Below, in pieces: positions 45,716 through 57,608 of a stretch of DNA of 64,000 nucleotides. Each line of letters opens with the position of its first letter. The stretch's first letter is position 1. A program made the position numbers and the translations under genes. Origin of the DNA: Delphinapterus leucas (lineage: Eukaryota; Chordata; Mammalia; Artiodactyla; Monodontidae); contig NW_022098076.1 in assembly GCF_002288925.2 (NCBI RefSeq), positions 83,326,668 to 83,390,667 of the forward strand, written 5' to 3'. The notes beneath the pieces are model-generated. The model searched no databases. It was not told the origin of the DNA and saw nothing but the letters and a program-made list of their open reading frames with translations.

Positions 45716-46429
45716 ATTTTTTATGTGCCTGTTACCATCTGTATGTCTTCTTTGGAAAAATGTCTTTTCAGGCCTTCTGCTCATTTTTTAACTGGGGTGT
45801 TTGGTTCTTTTAATATTGAGTTGTATGAGCTATTTATGGATTTTGGATTTTAATCCCTTATCGGTCATATCATTTGTAAATAGTTTCTCCCATTCAGTAG
45901 TTTTTCTTTTCATTTTTTCAATAGTTTCCTTTGCTGTGCAAAAGTTTTTAAGTTTAATTAGGTCCAATTTGTTTATTTTTGCTTTTCTCTCCCCCACCTT
46001 AGGAAACAGATCTGAATAAACATTGCTACAATTTATGTCAAAAAGTGTTCTGCCTATGTTCTCTCCTAGTTTTATGGTTTCAAGTCTTACATTTAGTTCT
46101 TTAATCCATTTTGAGTTCATTTTTTGTATACGGTGTAAGAAAATGTTCTAATTTCACTTTTTTACCCATAGCGGTCCAGTTTTATCAGCACTACTTATTA
46201 AAGAGACTGTTTTTTCTCCATTGTATATTCTTGCTTCCTTTGCTGTAGATTAACTGACCCTAGGCATGTGGATTTATTTCTGGGCTCTCTATTTTGTTCC
46301 ACTGATCTATGTTTCTACTTTTGTGCCAGTACCATGTTGTTTTGATTACTCTAGCTTTGTAGTATAGTCTGACATCAGGGAGTCTGATTCCTCCAGCTTT
46401 AGTCTTTTATCTCAAGATTGCTGTGGCAA

Positions 46430-47645
46430 GTCAAGCGTTTTCTCTTGTTCTTTCACCTGAAACAAATTCCTCTATCTTCTCATTTTGCTTAACTTTTCTA
46501 TATGAAATTAGGTGGAACAGTTACCCATTGCAGTCTTGAAGGGGTGTCCTTGTGTAGGAGCATCCTTATGCAGTCTGCATGTGCCCAGTGGCTTTGGTAG
46601 GAGAGCTGGATTTGATGTGAACAAAAGTCGCATCTTTCCTCAGAGTGTGCTGGCGGCTATCGTCTTGGTAGGAAGTGGGGCTGGAGATGGTGGGACTGAG
46701 GTGAGAGCTAGGTATGAACTGGACCTTCTCCTCTGCCCAGAGGTCATCACTGCCTATTGGGTATGGGACCAGGTCTTCAGAGTAGAAGGCTTGAGGGTCA
46801 GGTCTGAGCTGGTTCTATTCCCCTTAAGTGTGTGCTCTCCCACTCCCAGCACCAGCATCCCTGTCCCAGAGGGAAGCAGTGCTGGAGCAAGAGGAGCTAG
46901 TGTGGCTGTTTGGTGTGGGTATGGGTATGGGCTGTGTGGCCCTAGCTGCAGTCAGCGACCCACACTGCTTCTGATGCAGTGCCTGTGTAAGTGCCAGTAT
47001 TGGCTGCCCCCACCCTATTCAGATGTCCCTCTGGGTCTGAGCTGCTTTTGTGCCTCACAGCTGCTTTTGAGCCTCCCTTTTGCCCCTGTGGCCTTCACCC
47101 TAGTGGAGCTACAGTCAGAAAGCAAGTGGGACCAGAATGGTTGCTTGGGGCAGGCTGGGTCATGTGTCAGGGTGGTCACCAGAAACCTACCAGCAACCCA
47201 TGCAGTTTCAATCCTTCCTCTTTGTCCTATTTTGGGAGTAAGGAAGTATTTGTTCACTCCTCACAGCAGAGTCCAGGCTTCCCACAGCCTTCCTATTAGT
47301 ACCCCTGGCCCTCCAACCAGACAAGGAGACTCATTTTCCCCCAGGGATGAGGTGCCCAACATGTGACTTGAACCACTTACTCCCCAGACAGAGGATGTCT
47401 ACCCATATAACACCCACTTCTTCTTAGTCTCTCCCCAGGGCACAGGTCCCCAACTAATCACTTCTCTTCCCTTCCTACCTGATCCCATGTGTATCTTTCT
47501 TACAGCCTGGGTTGTACAGGAGTCTTTCTTCCAGTCTCCAGTTAGTTTTCAGTGAGAAGTGTTCCACATGTAGATGTATTTTTGATGTGTTCATGGGGGG
47601 AGGTGAGCTCTGCTTCCTCCTAGTCTGCCATATTGATCTCCCCCC
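46430..47645 (-). promoter_or_regulatory. L1 5'UTR (cetartiodactyl type), antisense
   Basis: GC-rich compared with its surroundings. The right end carries 'gatgtatttttgatgtgttc', 'ggaggtgagctctgcttcct' and 'ctagtctgccatattgatct', which is the antisense of a cetartiodactyl L1 5' end. In intact L1 this region is the internal Pol II promoter. A 284-codon plus-strand frame (46512-47366) runs antisense through it with no recognisable domain. I regard it as a by-product of the high GC content, though antisense frames in L1 5'UTRs are known in primates (ORF0). Confidence 0.7.
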
Positions 47646-47699
47646 TCAGTGATTTTTTTTTTTTGGTTATAAGATTAGTCAAGAAGTTATCAAAAAGGA

Positions 47700-49610
47700 T
47701 AAATTTGATTATAGTATCTTCATTCATTCAAGAAATAACTAATAATACAGCTGTAAATAAGGTGGATAATGCCTAGCCTCGTGGAGGTTATTATCATGCT
47801 GGCAATTAAGTCTTTAAACAAATAATTACACATATGGCAATTCTTATATTTATTAAGAGAGAAATACAGTGGAAACTAATCTGGGTAGAAGGCAATGACT
47901 TATAAACTGAAAACTGAAGGATGTATTAACTAGGTGCAGAAAAAAAAGCAAAAGCAGCCCAGATCTGCATGAAGCCTCTGTGATGTGAAGGAGCACAAGG
48001 TAATTGAACCACTGAAAGGAGTCCAAGGTGACTATATCACAGAGAGATAAGTAAGATATGGTAAGATATGAGACTAAGATTGCAATGAGAGTGATATAAT
48101 TTTAAGACCTTGTGGTTAAAGATTTTAGAGGCTATTCTAGGAGCAATGGCAAACCATTGATGGATATTAGAATAGCGGCAACATGATAAAATCTGAGTTT
48201 GTAAAGACAACTGTGGCTGCTTAGAGAAGAAAGAAAAAAGAGGTAGGATGTTGAGGCAGCAACAGTGGATAAGAGGAGACCAAGTAGGGCTCCCCTGGTG
48301 GCGCAGTGGTTGAGAGTCCGCCTGCCGATGCAGGGGACACGGGTTCGTGCCCCGGTCCGGGAAGATCCCACATGCCGTGGAGTGGCTGGGCCCGTGAGCC
48401 ATGGCCGCTGGGCCTGCGTGTCCGGGGCCTGTGCTCCGCGATGGGAGAGGCCACAGCAGTGAGAGGCCCACGTACCGCAAAAAAAAAAAAAGAGGAGACC
48501 AAGTAAACTACAATATTGATTTAGAATAGGATGTTACATATGGAGAGATGTAAGCGAAACTGAGGGAATGGCGATTAACTGAGTATGGTCGGAGATAGAA
48601 GGAGACATCAGAGATGATAACCAGGATTCCACGTTGAACAGAATATTTGATGATGGTGTAGTCTATTGAGGTAGAGAATCCTGGGTAAAGAGCAGGTTTG
48701 TGGTGAAAGAGAACTGATTTGACTTTGAAAAGTTGAGTTTGAGGCATTTAACACATGGACCAAGTCAGCAGTTGAGTTTGAGAGATGTAAGGATAAGACA
48801 TTGCCTAGAAAAAGAGCACTGAGGGAAGGGTCAAGCTCAGGGTGGAATGTCAACCTTTGAAGATTGAGTAGAAGAGGAAGAGACAGCCAGGGAGAGCAGC
48901 AAGGAGTGACCAGGGAGTTTAATGAAAATGAGAAGTTTCTGGTGTCAGTGGAGTCAAAGCAAGAAATTCTTCCAAGAACAATCAAATGTCTTGGATGTGG
49001 TTGAGATTTTACCTAAGATAATGAAGGATTACTTTTTGGATTTTGTGATACTGCGGTCATTGGTGGCATTAGCGTGGTCAGTTTTGGAGTGGAAAATGGA
49101 AGCAGAAGATAATTTGCAGCTCAGTAAGTGGAGACAATGAGTAGAGACAACTCCTAAAATGCTTGACTGAGAGAGAAGAGTAAAGAGCAGAAGTGGGAAG
49201 GGACATAAAATAGAGGGAGGTTTTTTTTTGTTTTTGTTTTTGTTTTAAGATAAGAAGCAAGATTATCTGAGATAAGAATGTTCACGTAGGATAACAAGTT
49301 GAAGACTCAGGAGACACCAGGTAATGTAAAGTACAGTAGATAAAGTAAAGATTTCTGAGATGGCAGGAAGGGAAGGATTTGAGGAAAAATGAAGGAACTG
49401 GGCATGGACAGAAGATGGTGTATTACCCTCATTGTAGTAGGTAGGTACATTTGGTTTCAGGAATTGAAAGCCTTCCTCTCTGGGAGCTTATACTTTTTCT
49501 GTAAGGCAAGAAGTAATCAATTACTGAGAGTGAAAAAGGGTGGAAGGCTAGAGGTTTGACAATACTGTGGAGAATGAGAGTAATGAAATAAACATTATGT
49601 TAAATGGAAT
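47700..49610 (-). mobile_element. Long antisense L2 LINE fragment, interrupted by a SINE
   Basis: About 1.7 kb of L2 around the SINE. Recognisable antisense blocks are 'cattcattcaagaaataact' at the left, 'ggcaaaccattgatggatat', 'gttgagtttgaggcatttaa', 'gcagttgagtttgagagatg', 'tggtgtcagtggagtcaaag', 'ctgcggtcattggtggcatt' and 'gtagagacaactcctaaaat'. L2 copies are usually far shorter. Multiple overlapping frames on both strands here are L2 or SINE readings. A (TTTTTG)n patch lies at 49221-49245. Confidence 0.82.
48271..48505 (+). mobile_element. CHR-type SINE with 16-bp TSD
   Basis: SINE body 48287-48489. 'aagaggagaccaagta' is duplicated perfectly at 48271-48286 and 48490-48505. The body is GC-rich and has a short A-tail. 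It is one of the least-decayed copies in the window, so probably a late insertion. Confidence 0.97.
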
Positions 49611-51285
49611 TCTAAGTCATTTAGAAAAAATGAAAAGAAAAATGCATTGCCAAGCAACGCTGAAGTTTCATTTAGCTTTAGTGACCATAAATTTAGAAGT
49701 ACCAATTGGATAAGTTTTGTACAGTGCTTTTTCAACAAAGTGCAGTGTGCCCAACAAGGGAGCACTGTTGCCCCAATGACAGAGAACCTCTCATCTCCTG
49801 CTACATCTCTGTGCGAATTTGTGTATATCCCTGTAAATCACCACACCCATCCATGCACCCATGTACTGACACCATATAAAGATGAGTCTCTAAGAGTCTT
49901 ATCCTCAAAAAGAGTCTCAAATCCACTCTCCCTAACCCATTTCTAATTCACAAACTATTTATTGGACCTTGGGATCATTTTGTGTTTGTAGCCACGGTTC
50001 ATCTCTCAAACACTAATTTACATTGCTTCCACCTGTGATGATCATTCAGATTGTCCTTCAGCATGTGTTATCTCATGCACCCATAAAGGAAATAGTTTTC
50101 ATGTGAAAATTAGGAGTGCTCTTTTGTCACTGACCTAAGCCCATGAGCAGGGTAAATAACTCAGTTATGCTGTCTGTACAACCCAGACTTCTTGTTTACC
50201 TTCTTCCAACACATCTTTCCTGTTACCTTAGGGTTAATAATATTATTCATTATTTCTAACAACAAACCCCCCATAGAAATGCCCTACCTAATACAGATTT
50301 TCCAATCCTGAAATCAAATTTGTGACCAATTCAAAGCTTGTCTAATATCAAGTGAGGGAAGGAGACTCTATAGAAGATTTGAATCAAGTTATTCTGAAGT
50401 GATCCTCTGCGACTTCACTCACTAAATCCAAGGACTAAAAGGGACCAAGAAAGAGGAGAGCAGGTAAATCTTGTTTCAAGTAGGCCCAAACTGTACAAAT
50501 GTTAGCTTTTCAAGCCTTCTCAAGAAAGTGAACTTTAAACATTTAGGCACCATGGTTTCCTTTTGAAATCTGATGAAATTTACAAATACTCTCCCTGAAA
50601 AATGCACACACAAACATATGCATATGAATTTTTATTACAGTTTTAAGAGTTTCCCAGATACCCTAAGTATCACTCATGAGTATTGGTTCATAGCTCTCCA
50701 AGTAAATGATCAGTATTCAGAGGAAAATCAGCACATTCTTTGAGATTTCTTCAATCAGGCATTCTAGACACTAACCCTGCAAACCACTCAGAATTGTATT
50801 TGTCCCAAGAGGTGTGGGGGAGAAAAATAATCACCCTCCACATTTTCATAATACCTGTCTTAACAAGGTAGCATGTTTCTCATAATCCAGAACTCAAAAA
50901 TTAGAGTAAACCTTTACATTTTTTAATGATACATATTGAAAATTTTAACATGTTTTTTAAATTAATTATCATAATTCAGGAGTTATTCCATGGAAAAACT
51001 TGTAGAGATGGAAATGAAATTAGAGAATCACAAACCCATGCTGGAGATGTAGATTCTGGGTAGGTTTACCAAGCATCTTGGTTTGCGCAGGTATAAGAAG
51101 TGTTCCCAGGATATAGGATTTTCAGCAGTAAACCCAGCAAATCCCTGGAAAACAGAGACGAATTGGTCATTCAAATAGGTAGATGACTTTATTCATTCTT
51201 AACCAATGTAGCATGGCACAGAAAACTAGCCTCTGGCCTAATCAATTCAAATTTGTGCTTAGGAAAAATTACAAGGGGTAATAAT
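49611..51285. other. No recognisable feature
   Basis: Unique sequence. A 99-codon frame at 49647-49946 has no leader, domain or conserved pattern that I can see. Confidence 0.5.
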
Positions 51286-51289
51286 GAAA

Positions 51290-51485
51290 TTTATTGTAAG
51301 TTTACTTTGTGATAGGCAGAGATTAACACTTCCATGTGGAATATCACTTTTAAATCTAACTTATAATAGAGGTATTATTATTACTACATCTTAAGGATGA
51401 GATTCAGTAATTAGTCCAAGGTCAGGTAGTGAGCAAGTAGAAAGTCCAGCATTCAAACACAAGAAACATGACTCCTGGGCTTGAG
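51290..51485 (-). mobile_element. MIR SINE (antisense)
   Basis: 'taagtttactttgtgatagg', 'gaggtattattattactaca' and 'agtccaaggtcaggtagtga' follow antisense MIR order. Confidence 0.75.
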
Positions 51486-51489
51486 ATTT

Positions 51490-52140
51490 TGGGGTTTTTT
51501 TTTAACATCTTTATTGCAGTATAATTGCTTTACAATGTTGTGTTAGTTTCTGCTGTATAACAAAGTGCATTAGCTATACGTATACATACAACCCCATATC
51601 CCCTCCCTCTTGCGTCTCCCTCCCACCCTCTCTATCCCACCTGTCTAGATGGTCATGAGGCACCAAGCTGATCTCCCTGTGTGATGCAGCTGCTTCCCAC
51701 TAGCTCTCTATTTTACATTTGATAGTGTATATATGTCAGTGCTACTCTCTCACTTCGTCCCAGCTTACCCTTACCCCTCCCTGTGTCCTCAAGTCCATTC
51801 TCTACATCTGTGTCTTTATTCCTGCCCTGCCCCTAGGTTCATCAGAGCCTTTTTTGTTTGTTTGTTTAGATTCCATCTATATGTGTTAGCATACAGTATT
51901 TGTTTTTCTCTTTCTGACTTACTTCACTCTGTATGACAGACTCTAGGTCCATCCACCTCACTACAAATAACTCAATTTCATTTCTTTTTATGTCTGAGTA
52001 ATATTCCATTGTATATATGTGCCACATCTTCTTTATCCTTTCATCTGTTGATAAACACTTAGGTTGCCTCCATGTCCTGGCTATTGTAAATAGTGCTGCA
52101 ATGAACATTGTGGTACATGATTCTTTTTGAATTATGGTTA
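51490..52140 (-). mobile_element. Antisense L1, 5'-truncated
   Basis: From the left: T-run, 'taacatctttattgcagtat', 'ctgctgtataacaaagtgca', 'caaccccatatcccctccct', then ORF2 C-terminal sequence to 'tgcaatgaacattgtggtac'. The minus-strand frame 51866-52108 encodes the intact L1 C-terminal block ending [13 protein letters not shown]. This subfamily matches the nested copy at 45150, so both are relatively young. The 'agattt' words at 51484 and 52140 may be the TSD. Confidence 0.92.
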
Positions 52141-53825
52141 GATTTCTTGACTATTATTGTATGAAAGTACAATAACTAGCCTATTAAAAACCCAAGTTTT
52201 AAAAACCTTTGAGAACACATGAGGATATTTAGGTTTGCGCTGAAGACTGGACAGTTTAAATATAAAGACAAAGGTATTCACCCCTATAGAGACAGTAGAG
52301 GCTATTTCTAATTAATTCTCCCCCCCAAACCTTTTTTTCTACCAAACACAACATGAGCCTCCTGTATATTTTGAAAGACATGCTGTTAATGTCCAAGCAT
52401 AAACTGGACAACCATCTATTGGGCTGTTATATAGTAGATTTATTCATCATGTGAGTATGAATTGATGACTACTAATAACCTTTCCAATTAGAATTTCTCT
52501 AAGTCTGTGAATTTCTAAACTTATACAAACTCTTAATTTTCAAAATGTCATTTCCAATTCTATACATAATTTAAGTGCAGAATTAAACCCTACTGGCATT
52601 TATGAATCAGGCTAGGGCATTCCACTTATTTCTACAGCAGCAAGTATTTGAAATGTTGGAAAGGCTTGGGAACTGTGTGAGATGAGGAGCTTCCCCCCAT
52701 GCAGATAAAATATAAATGTTCTTTTAAAGTAAGTCCAAACAAAAGAAGACACCATCTGTAAAATTTTTAAATCAGGTATTCATCATTTCAATTTTAAGAA
52801 TATAAAGGCAACCCAGATGGATGATTCATTAGGACAACATCACTGAAGGCAATCTGGTCTTATATTGAATACAACTGCTGGAACTGGAAGGGAGACAGAA
52901 TAAGTAAAAGAATTTTTATCTTCCAATATTATCCAGAAATATTACAGTAAAAATAGTTGGCAACATTTTTCTATACAGTCCAAATTGAATGAAGATGTCT
53001 GGCTTTGTTTCATTTTATTTCTCTTTGTAGGATGTGTCCACAATGGAAATTCCCAAACTGGCCTTCCTAGCTACAATAATAGTTCAGTCAAATGGTATGA
53101 TTCACTAAATGAAAGAAAACAAAGGTTTAAAAGTGTTTGGTTTAATCATTCAAAGATTAAACTCATCAATCACTCAGTAGAATCAATTGTTTATGCATGT
53201 AAACATAGCTTTTATTTTAAAAATTCTCAAAGAGAATTGAACTTACATGAGGAAAAAGGATAGGCAACATTGATTATAGTCAAGAAAAAAATGCAACTTT
53301 TAAGATGAGCAGTAAGTAAAATTATTAGGAGGTGAGAAGGGGGAAAAGGAGGAATTGGTTTTAACTTCCAGCTCTGATTTGACCCTCCTTTCCAATCACT
53401 TACCATTTCTCATACCCCTTTCCTTTTTCTATTATATGGAAATTAGAAGGAAAAAATGATAGGTTCAAAAGGAGTAAAGAAGACAAAGTGTCTAAAGAAA
53501 GAAAAGGATAAATAAAGTTGGAGCCTTGTCCTGGAGGTCTCTTCCTACATGAAAAGTTTGAGGAGCATCATTTCCTTCAAGGAAACAGGGCATTTTGTCA
53601 GCATGGTGCTCCCTGATTTTTTTACTGCTAGCATTTCACTCACCACTGGCACCAGCTGGAGTCAACCCAAAGCATGCTTCCTCCCCAGAACCTGCTAAAC
53701 TACCATGATGTTCCCAGCATGGCTCATCCTCCTACCATCTACCTCCATCCTGGGTGTAGATGATTTAGGAGCTTTGGGAAGCTGGGATAGAATCACATTT
53801 TCAGTTTTGTTCCTGCTAATCCTTT
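52141..53825. other. No recognised gene; one speculative exon-like patch
   Basis: Unique sequence. At 52985-53263 a 92-codon plus frame begins MNEDVWLCFILFLFVGC. It crosses a pyrimidine-rich 'cattttatttctctttgtag' acceptor-like site at 53011-53030. I recognise no family and consider it probably chance. Confidence 0.4.
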
Positions 53826-53829
53826 AAAT

Positions 53830-54190
53830 CCTTTAAATTATGTCAGTTTACCTGCATTTTCATCTCCTTCTCTTGTGTCAGATTATTGCTAAAATGCCAC
53901 ATTCTCAGGGAGATTTTCCCTGACATTTAAAACATCAGCATCCACCACTACTCAGCTTCCTACTCTTCATTCTGCTTGTTTTCCTCTCACATTGATTATC
54001 ATTGAATGTATCATGTATGTTCATAAGTAAGTTTATAAGTAAATTTACCTATTGCTTTTCTCCCCCTACCCTGCTCATTTCCATTAAAATCCACAAGGCA
54101 GACACTTTCATCTGTCTTGTCTATTGCTGTGTCTGTGAACCTGGCACGTAGTAGGCACACAATAAATGTCAATTACTGGAATTAATTATT
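53830..54190 (+). mobile_element. L2 LINE 3' end
   Basis: 'ccacaaggcagacactttca', 'tctattgctgtgtctgtgaa' and 'ctggcacgtagtaggcacac' followed by 'aataaatg' are a clear sense L2 3' end. The upstream part is weaker. Confidence 0.82.
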
Positions 54191-54299
54191 TGTCTTGTCC
54201 CCTATATCTGGGTCATAGCAGAAGCATCCTACTTTGGTTACCTCTATCTCTTTGAGGGCAACAGATAATATAATGACGAATATAGGGCCCATGTGTGAC

Positions 54300-54430
54300 A
54301 AGGAGATACAGTCTGGATTTTGGAGGTTGGAGACCTGGTTTTGTATCACTACTACAACCTGAGCTTTGAACTCTGAGCTTTAGCTTCCTCTTCTGTAAAG
54401 TGAGAAATCATTAAAATCATACCCTCTTTT
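54300..54430 (+). mobile_element. MIR SINE fragment
   Basis: 'ttggaggttggagacctggt' then 'ctgagctttagcttcctctt' and 'ctgtaaagtgagaaatcatt' match the first two thirds of a sense MIR. Confidence 0.7.
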
Positions 54431-55525
54431 CATCTCAAATAATTTATTTGAAAAATGCATACATAGTAAAATTTTATAGAAATATTGGTTATTTCTGTTT
54501 AACAAGAAAATCTGCCTGCTTTATCTGAAGTAGTAAGTAGCATATGGGAGCCTACAAACTGTATTAAGACATATCTTTCTTGGATATGATCTATGGTTCT
54601 AATTGGCTGGACACCTGAAAGAATTTACTTATGTTCCCAAGCAGTCCTCTTTCTCGAGTCTCTAAGTTTAGAGACTTAGTTGGCCATTGTAGCTAAATTA
54701 TATAATATCATCTATCTTTTCTACATAATGCTATGATGAACTAAAATAATTACAACTTTATATTCAGTATGCATTTTTCAAATCATATAACCTGTTCTTT
54801 AGCAAATGCACTTTAAAATTTTGAGAAGGAAGTCATTCTTTGGTATGTTTATTGTCACTTGAGAACAATTGGTGTGGTAAGCTTATTGTCTGGAGAGAAA
54901 ATTGTTATTTGACTTTATAGAATATCCTACTTTTCATACCATGGGTATAGCACTTCATTTTAGAAATGTGGTACTCTAATATTGTAGGAGCATGAAAAGG
55001 AGGCGATTTCAGTCACTACTTAAGAATCATGAGCTCAGAGGACATCTAAAAAGTCTTTAAGGAACAAAAAACCTGGAAATGAGGGGGGGAACAGCTGGAT
55101 TTTTTTTTTACCTTTTATTTGAAGTCCTTCTGACTTCCCTTCTCACTTGATTTAGATTCATTGCTCAGTATTAATTCTGAGGCTAAGGAAAAATAGGCTG
55201 CAGGGGAAGTTACAACAAGCTGAGAAGCAGATAAGTCTATACAACTACACTCTAAAGCTCACGGAAAATTTCAGTGTCATTTGCTTTCATGAGTCATGAT
55301 GTCTCATCTGCAAGTTAGTCCCTCAAAACCTGACACAAATAGTGCCTTGCTAGAGCTGTTACTTCTGCTGAGGACTGAATGTAGACTCATTTGATTCTTA
55401 CCATTATCTTAGTCAATCTTTCTTATTGCTCTAGAAGCTCCTTTCACAAAGCTGATAGAGGCTTCCCATTCTGCCTTGTATTAATCTGAATGGATAGTGA
55501 CTCAAAGAAAAACAACCACCGATAG
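54431..55525. other. No recognisable feature
   Basis: Unique AT-rich sequence with no gene or repeat identified. Confidence 0.45.
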
Positions 55526-55529
55526 TAGC

Positions 55530-55685
55530 AGTAGGGTATATAGAGGTCACTGATCCAATCCACTTATCATAAAGAAAAGAAAACTAGGGTCAAAGAAGGC
55601 TGAGTGATTTGTTCAGAGTGAGACGTGGAGTTGAAATGAAGAATGACGTGTCTGTGTCACGTCTAACGCTCTTTCCAGATAATAT
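55530..55685 (-). mobile_element. MIR-like SINE fragment (antisense)
   Basis: 'aaaactagggtcaaagaagg' followed by 'ctgagtgatttgttcagagt' and 'cgctctttccaga' matches the antisense order of a MIR-superfamily element. Confidence 0.55.
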
Positions 55686-55929
55686 TCTCTACCTTGAGTG
55701 TTTCTTTTGACCTACTTGAATATTTCTAAATGTTAGATTGGAGGAACAGAATAATTCGTTACATATTCATCAAAGAAAGGGCAAACTACATAGTTAGGGT
55801 AATTAGGGCAGACATTTATTCCTTAAATGGGAAAATACACAGGAAGTATTTAGATCAGTGGCTGGCACTTACCAATTACTCAATTAGTGTTAATCAACAT
55901 ATATTTATTAGGTGTTAGATCTGAGTTAT

Positions 55930-56130
55930 TTGTGAACTGTCTTAGAATTGAACAACATGAATCATCTATATAACCACGCCTTAGCTCTTGTGACATTGGA
56001 AAATCTACCTAACTTGTACAATTCACTTTCCTCATCTATGAAAAGGGAAAGCCAATATGAATCATCCAGCGTTGCAAGAATAATACCTGGAATTTAAAAG
56101 ATGTTCATAAATGGTGGTTGTTATTATTAA
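55930..56130 (+). mobile_element. MIR SINE
   Basis: 'ttagctcttgtgacattgga', 'actttcctcatctatgaaaa' and 'gcgttgcaagaataatacct' are in sense MIR order, diverged. Confidence 0.65.
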
Positions 56131-56194
56131 AATCTCTCATATCCTCAGCATGATAGCAACTAATGACTCACTATTTCAATCCATCTTTGATAAA

Positions 56195-56590
56195 TTGAGG
56201 CAGACTGAAATCGACAAATGTCTCACATCCCTCTACCTCCTACCACAGGGAAAGACCATTTCCCTGCCCCCTTGATGTTAGGTGTGACCATGGGACTTTC
56301 TCTGACATATTAGCAGAAGTGATATGCATCATTCCTAGGTGGAAGCACATAAGAGCCACTGCATGATTTTTATACTGTCTTTCTTCTATGCTTTGACTGG
56401 TATTCTGGATGATCCCAACCTACATCAACCTAGGGACCTCAGTGAGGACCGCATGGAACAGAGAGACCTGCCATTGAAAGATGGACATATAACGTGAGCA
56501 AAACACAGCTTGTCTTATTTTCTGTCCATGTAACTTGGAGATTTTATTTTCCTTACTGCAGTATAACCTAGACTATCCTGATGATACAAG
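56195..56590 (+). mobile_element. LTR fragment, MaLR/MLT1-like
   Basis: 'cttgatgttaggtgtgacca', 'gcagaagtgatatgcatcat', 'gcatggaacagagagacctg', 'cgtgagcaaaacacagcttg' and a terminal 'cagtataacctagactatcc' are in the order seen in old MLT1-type LTRs. It is truncated at the 5' end. Confidence 0.6.
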
Positions 56591-57061
56591 AAGACATTTC
56601 AAAGTTAAATCTTTGATAACTATTCACCCAATGACATCTATGTAAATCCTTACTATTACTGAACTTTTCCTACAACAATTCCATATGACTTATTAATTCT
56701 GTCCCTCATATATGTCAACAGATTCATTCAATAATATTTTCTGAGAGCACACTGTATTCCTTCATTTCTAAGTCAGTAGCTTCTGCATAGTAGCCATGTA
56801 GTAGATGCTTGTTAAGGTAAACTGTCAAATTGAGTTAGAGCATGCCATTATTACTCAGAATACCTCATATTATTGTTTCTTTTTGGGTAAGTAATAACCA
56901 GTCTGCCATTCTGGATCTAGAAGAATGAAACAGACATCCATCAACCTAAAATGTTTAAGCCCAGTTTCACCTGTAGGTAGGTACTACTGATGTCCATTAG
57001 AATTCCCTTTTGTAAACTTTGAGTGCTATATATGATTGGGCTGAATGCAAAGTGGATATAA

Positions 57062-57066
<5 letters not shown>

Positions 57067-57110
<44 letters not shown>
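57067..57110. repeat. (TA)22 microsatellite
   Basis: A perfect, uninterrupted run of 22 TA units, self-complementary and able to form cruciform or slipped structures. Confidence 0.97.
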
Positions 57111-57114
<4 letters not shown>

Positions 57115-57239
57115 AGGTCAAAGTATGAAATTTATGTTTGGCTCTTGTCTGCCCTTCCAGTGTCACATTCTGCCTTCCTAGTACTCCCCAAACAACTTTG
57201 GACATATATGTAATGGATTTTAACTGTCCATAAAACTAT

Positions 57240-57520
57240 ATGGCATTCCAGTTTTTCTTGTCCCTGATCCCCCATTTCAGTCCATGTCATTCAGCCCCAG
57301 GATTAGCCAATCAAAGGTTTCTATCAACCTAATCTACATGCCTGATTTAGGAGTGGTCAACTAGAGCCAACCAGAGCCAATCAGAACCAAGGAGCATCAG
57401 TCCTGGGACTCCTGCTATAGTAAATAAGAAATTATCTTTCTGCTGGGGACTGAACTGAGCCTGAAGCTTCTGCTGGCATCTTGCCACAGCAACATAAGAG
57501 CCTGCCTACCAAATACACTA
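57240..57520. mobile_element. Possible ancient interspersed repeat
   Basis: 'gagccaaccagagccaatca' and 'cttctgctggcatcttgcca' with 'aagagcctgcc' resemble a dispersed old mammalian repeat. Its purine-rich continuation may have seeded the adjoining (GA)n tract. Family not determined. Confidence 0.4.
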
Positions 57521-57523
57521 ATA

Positions 57524-57546
57524 CAGAGAGAGAGAAAGAGAGAGAC

Positions 57547-57579
<33 letters not shown>

Positions 57580-57608
57580 GGAGAGAGAGAGAGGGAGGGA
57601 GAGAGAGA
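57524..57608. repeat. (GA)n / GACAGA purine tract
   Basis: Imperfect ga and gacaga units over 85 bp, almost all purine on the plus strand. Confidence 0.93.

Larger units (their letters stand above)
44241..47650 (-). mobile_element. Antisense L1 with both ends but an internal deletion
   Basis: The 3' end is at left ('tttattgaagtataatcgat', 44250). The ORF2 C-terminal half runs to 45038, is interrupted by a younger L1, and resumes at 45716. It continues to the RT/thumb region at about 46425 ('ctcaagattgctgtgg'). It then jumps directly into a GC-richer L1 5'UTR whose 5' end is at about 47645 ('gtctgccatattgatctccc'). ORF1, endonuclease and most RT sequence are missing. The flanks 'cagagtaattttttt' (44239) and 'ctcagtgattttttt' (47646) could be a decayed TSD, supporting a single insertion. 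Confidence 0.75.
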
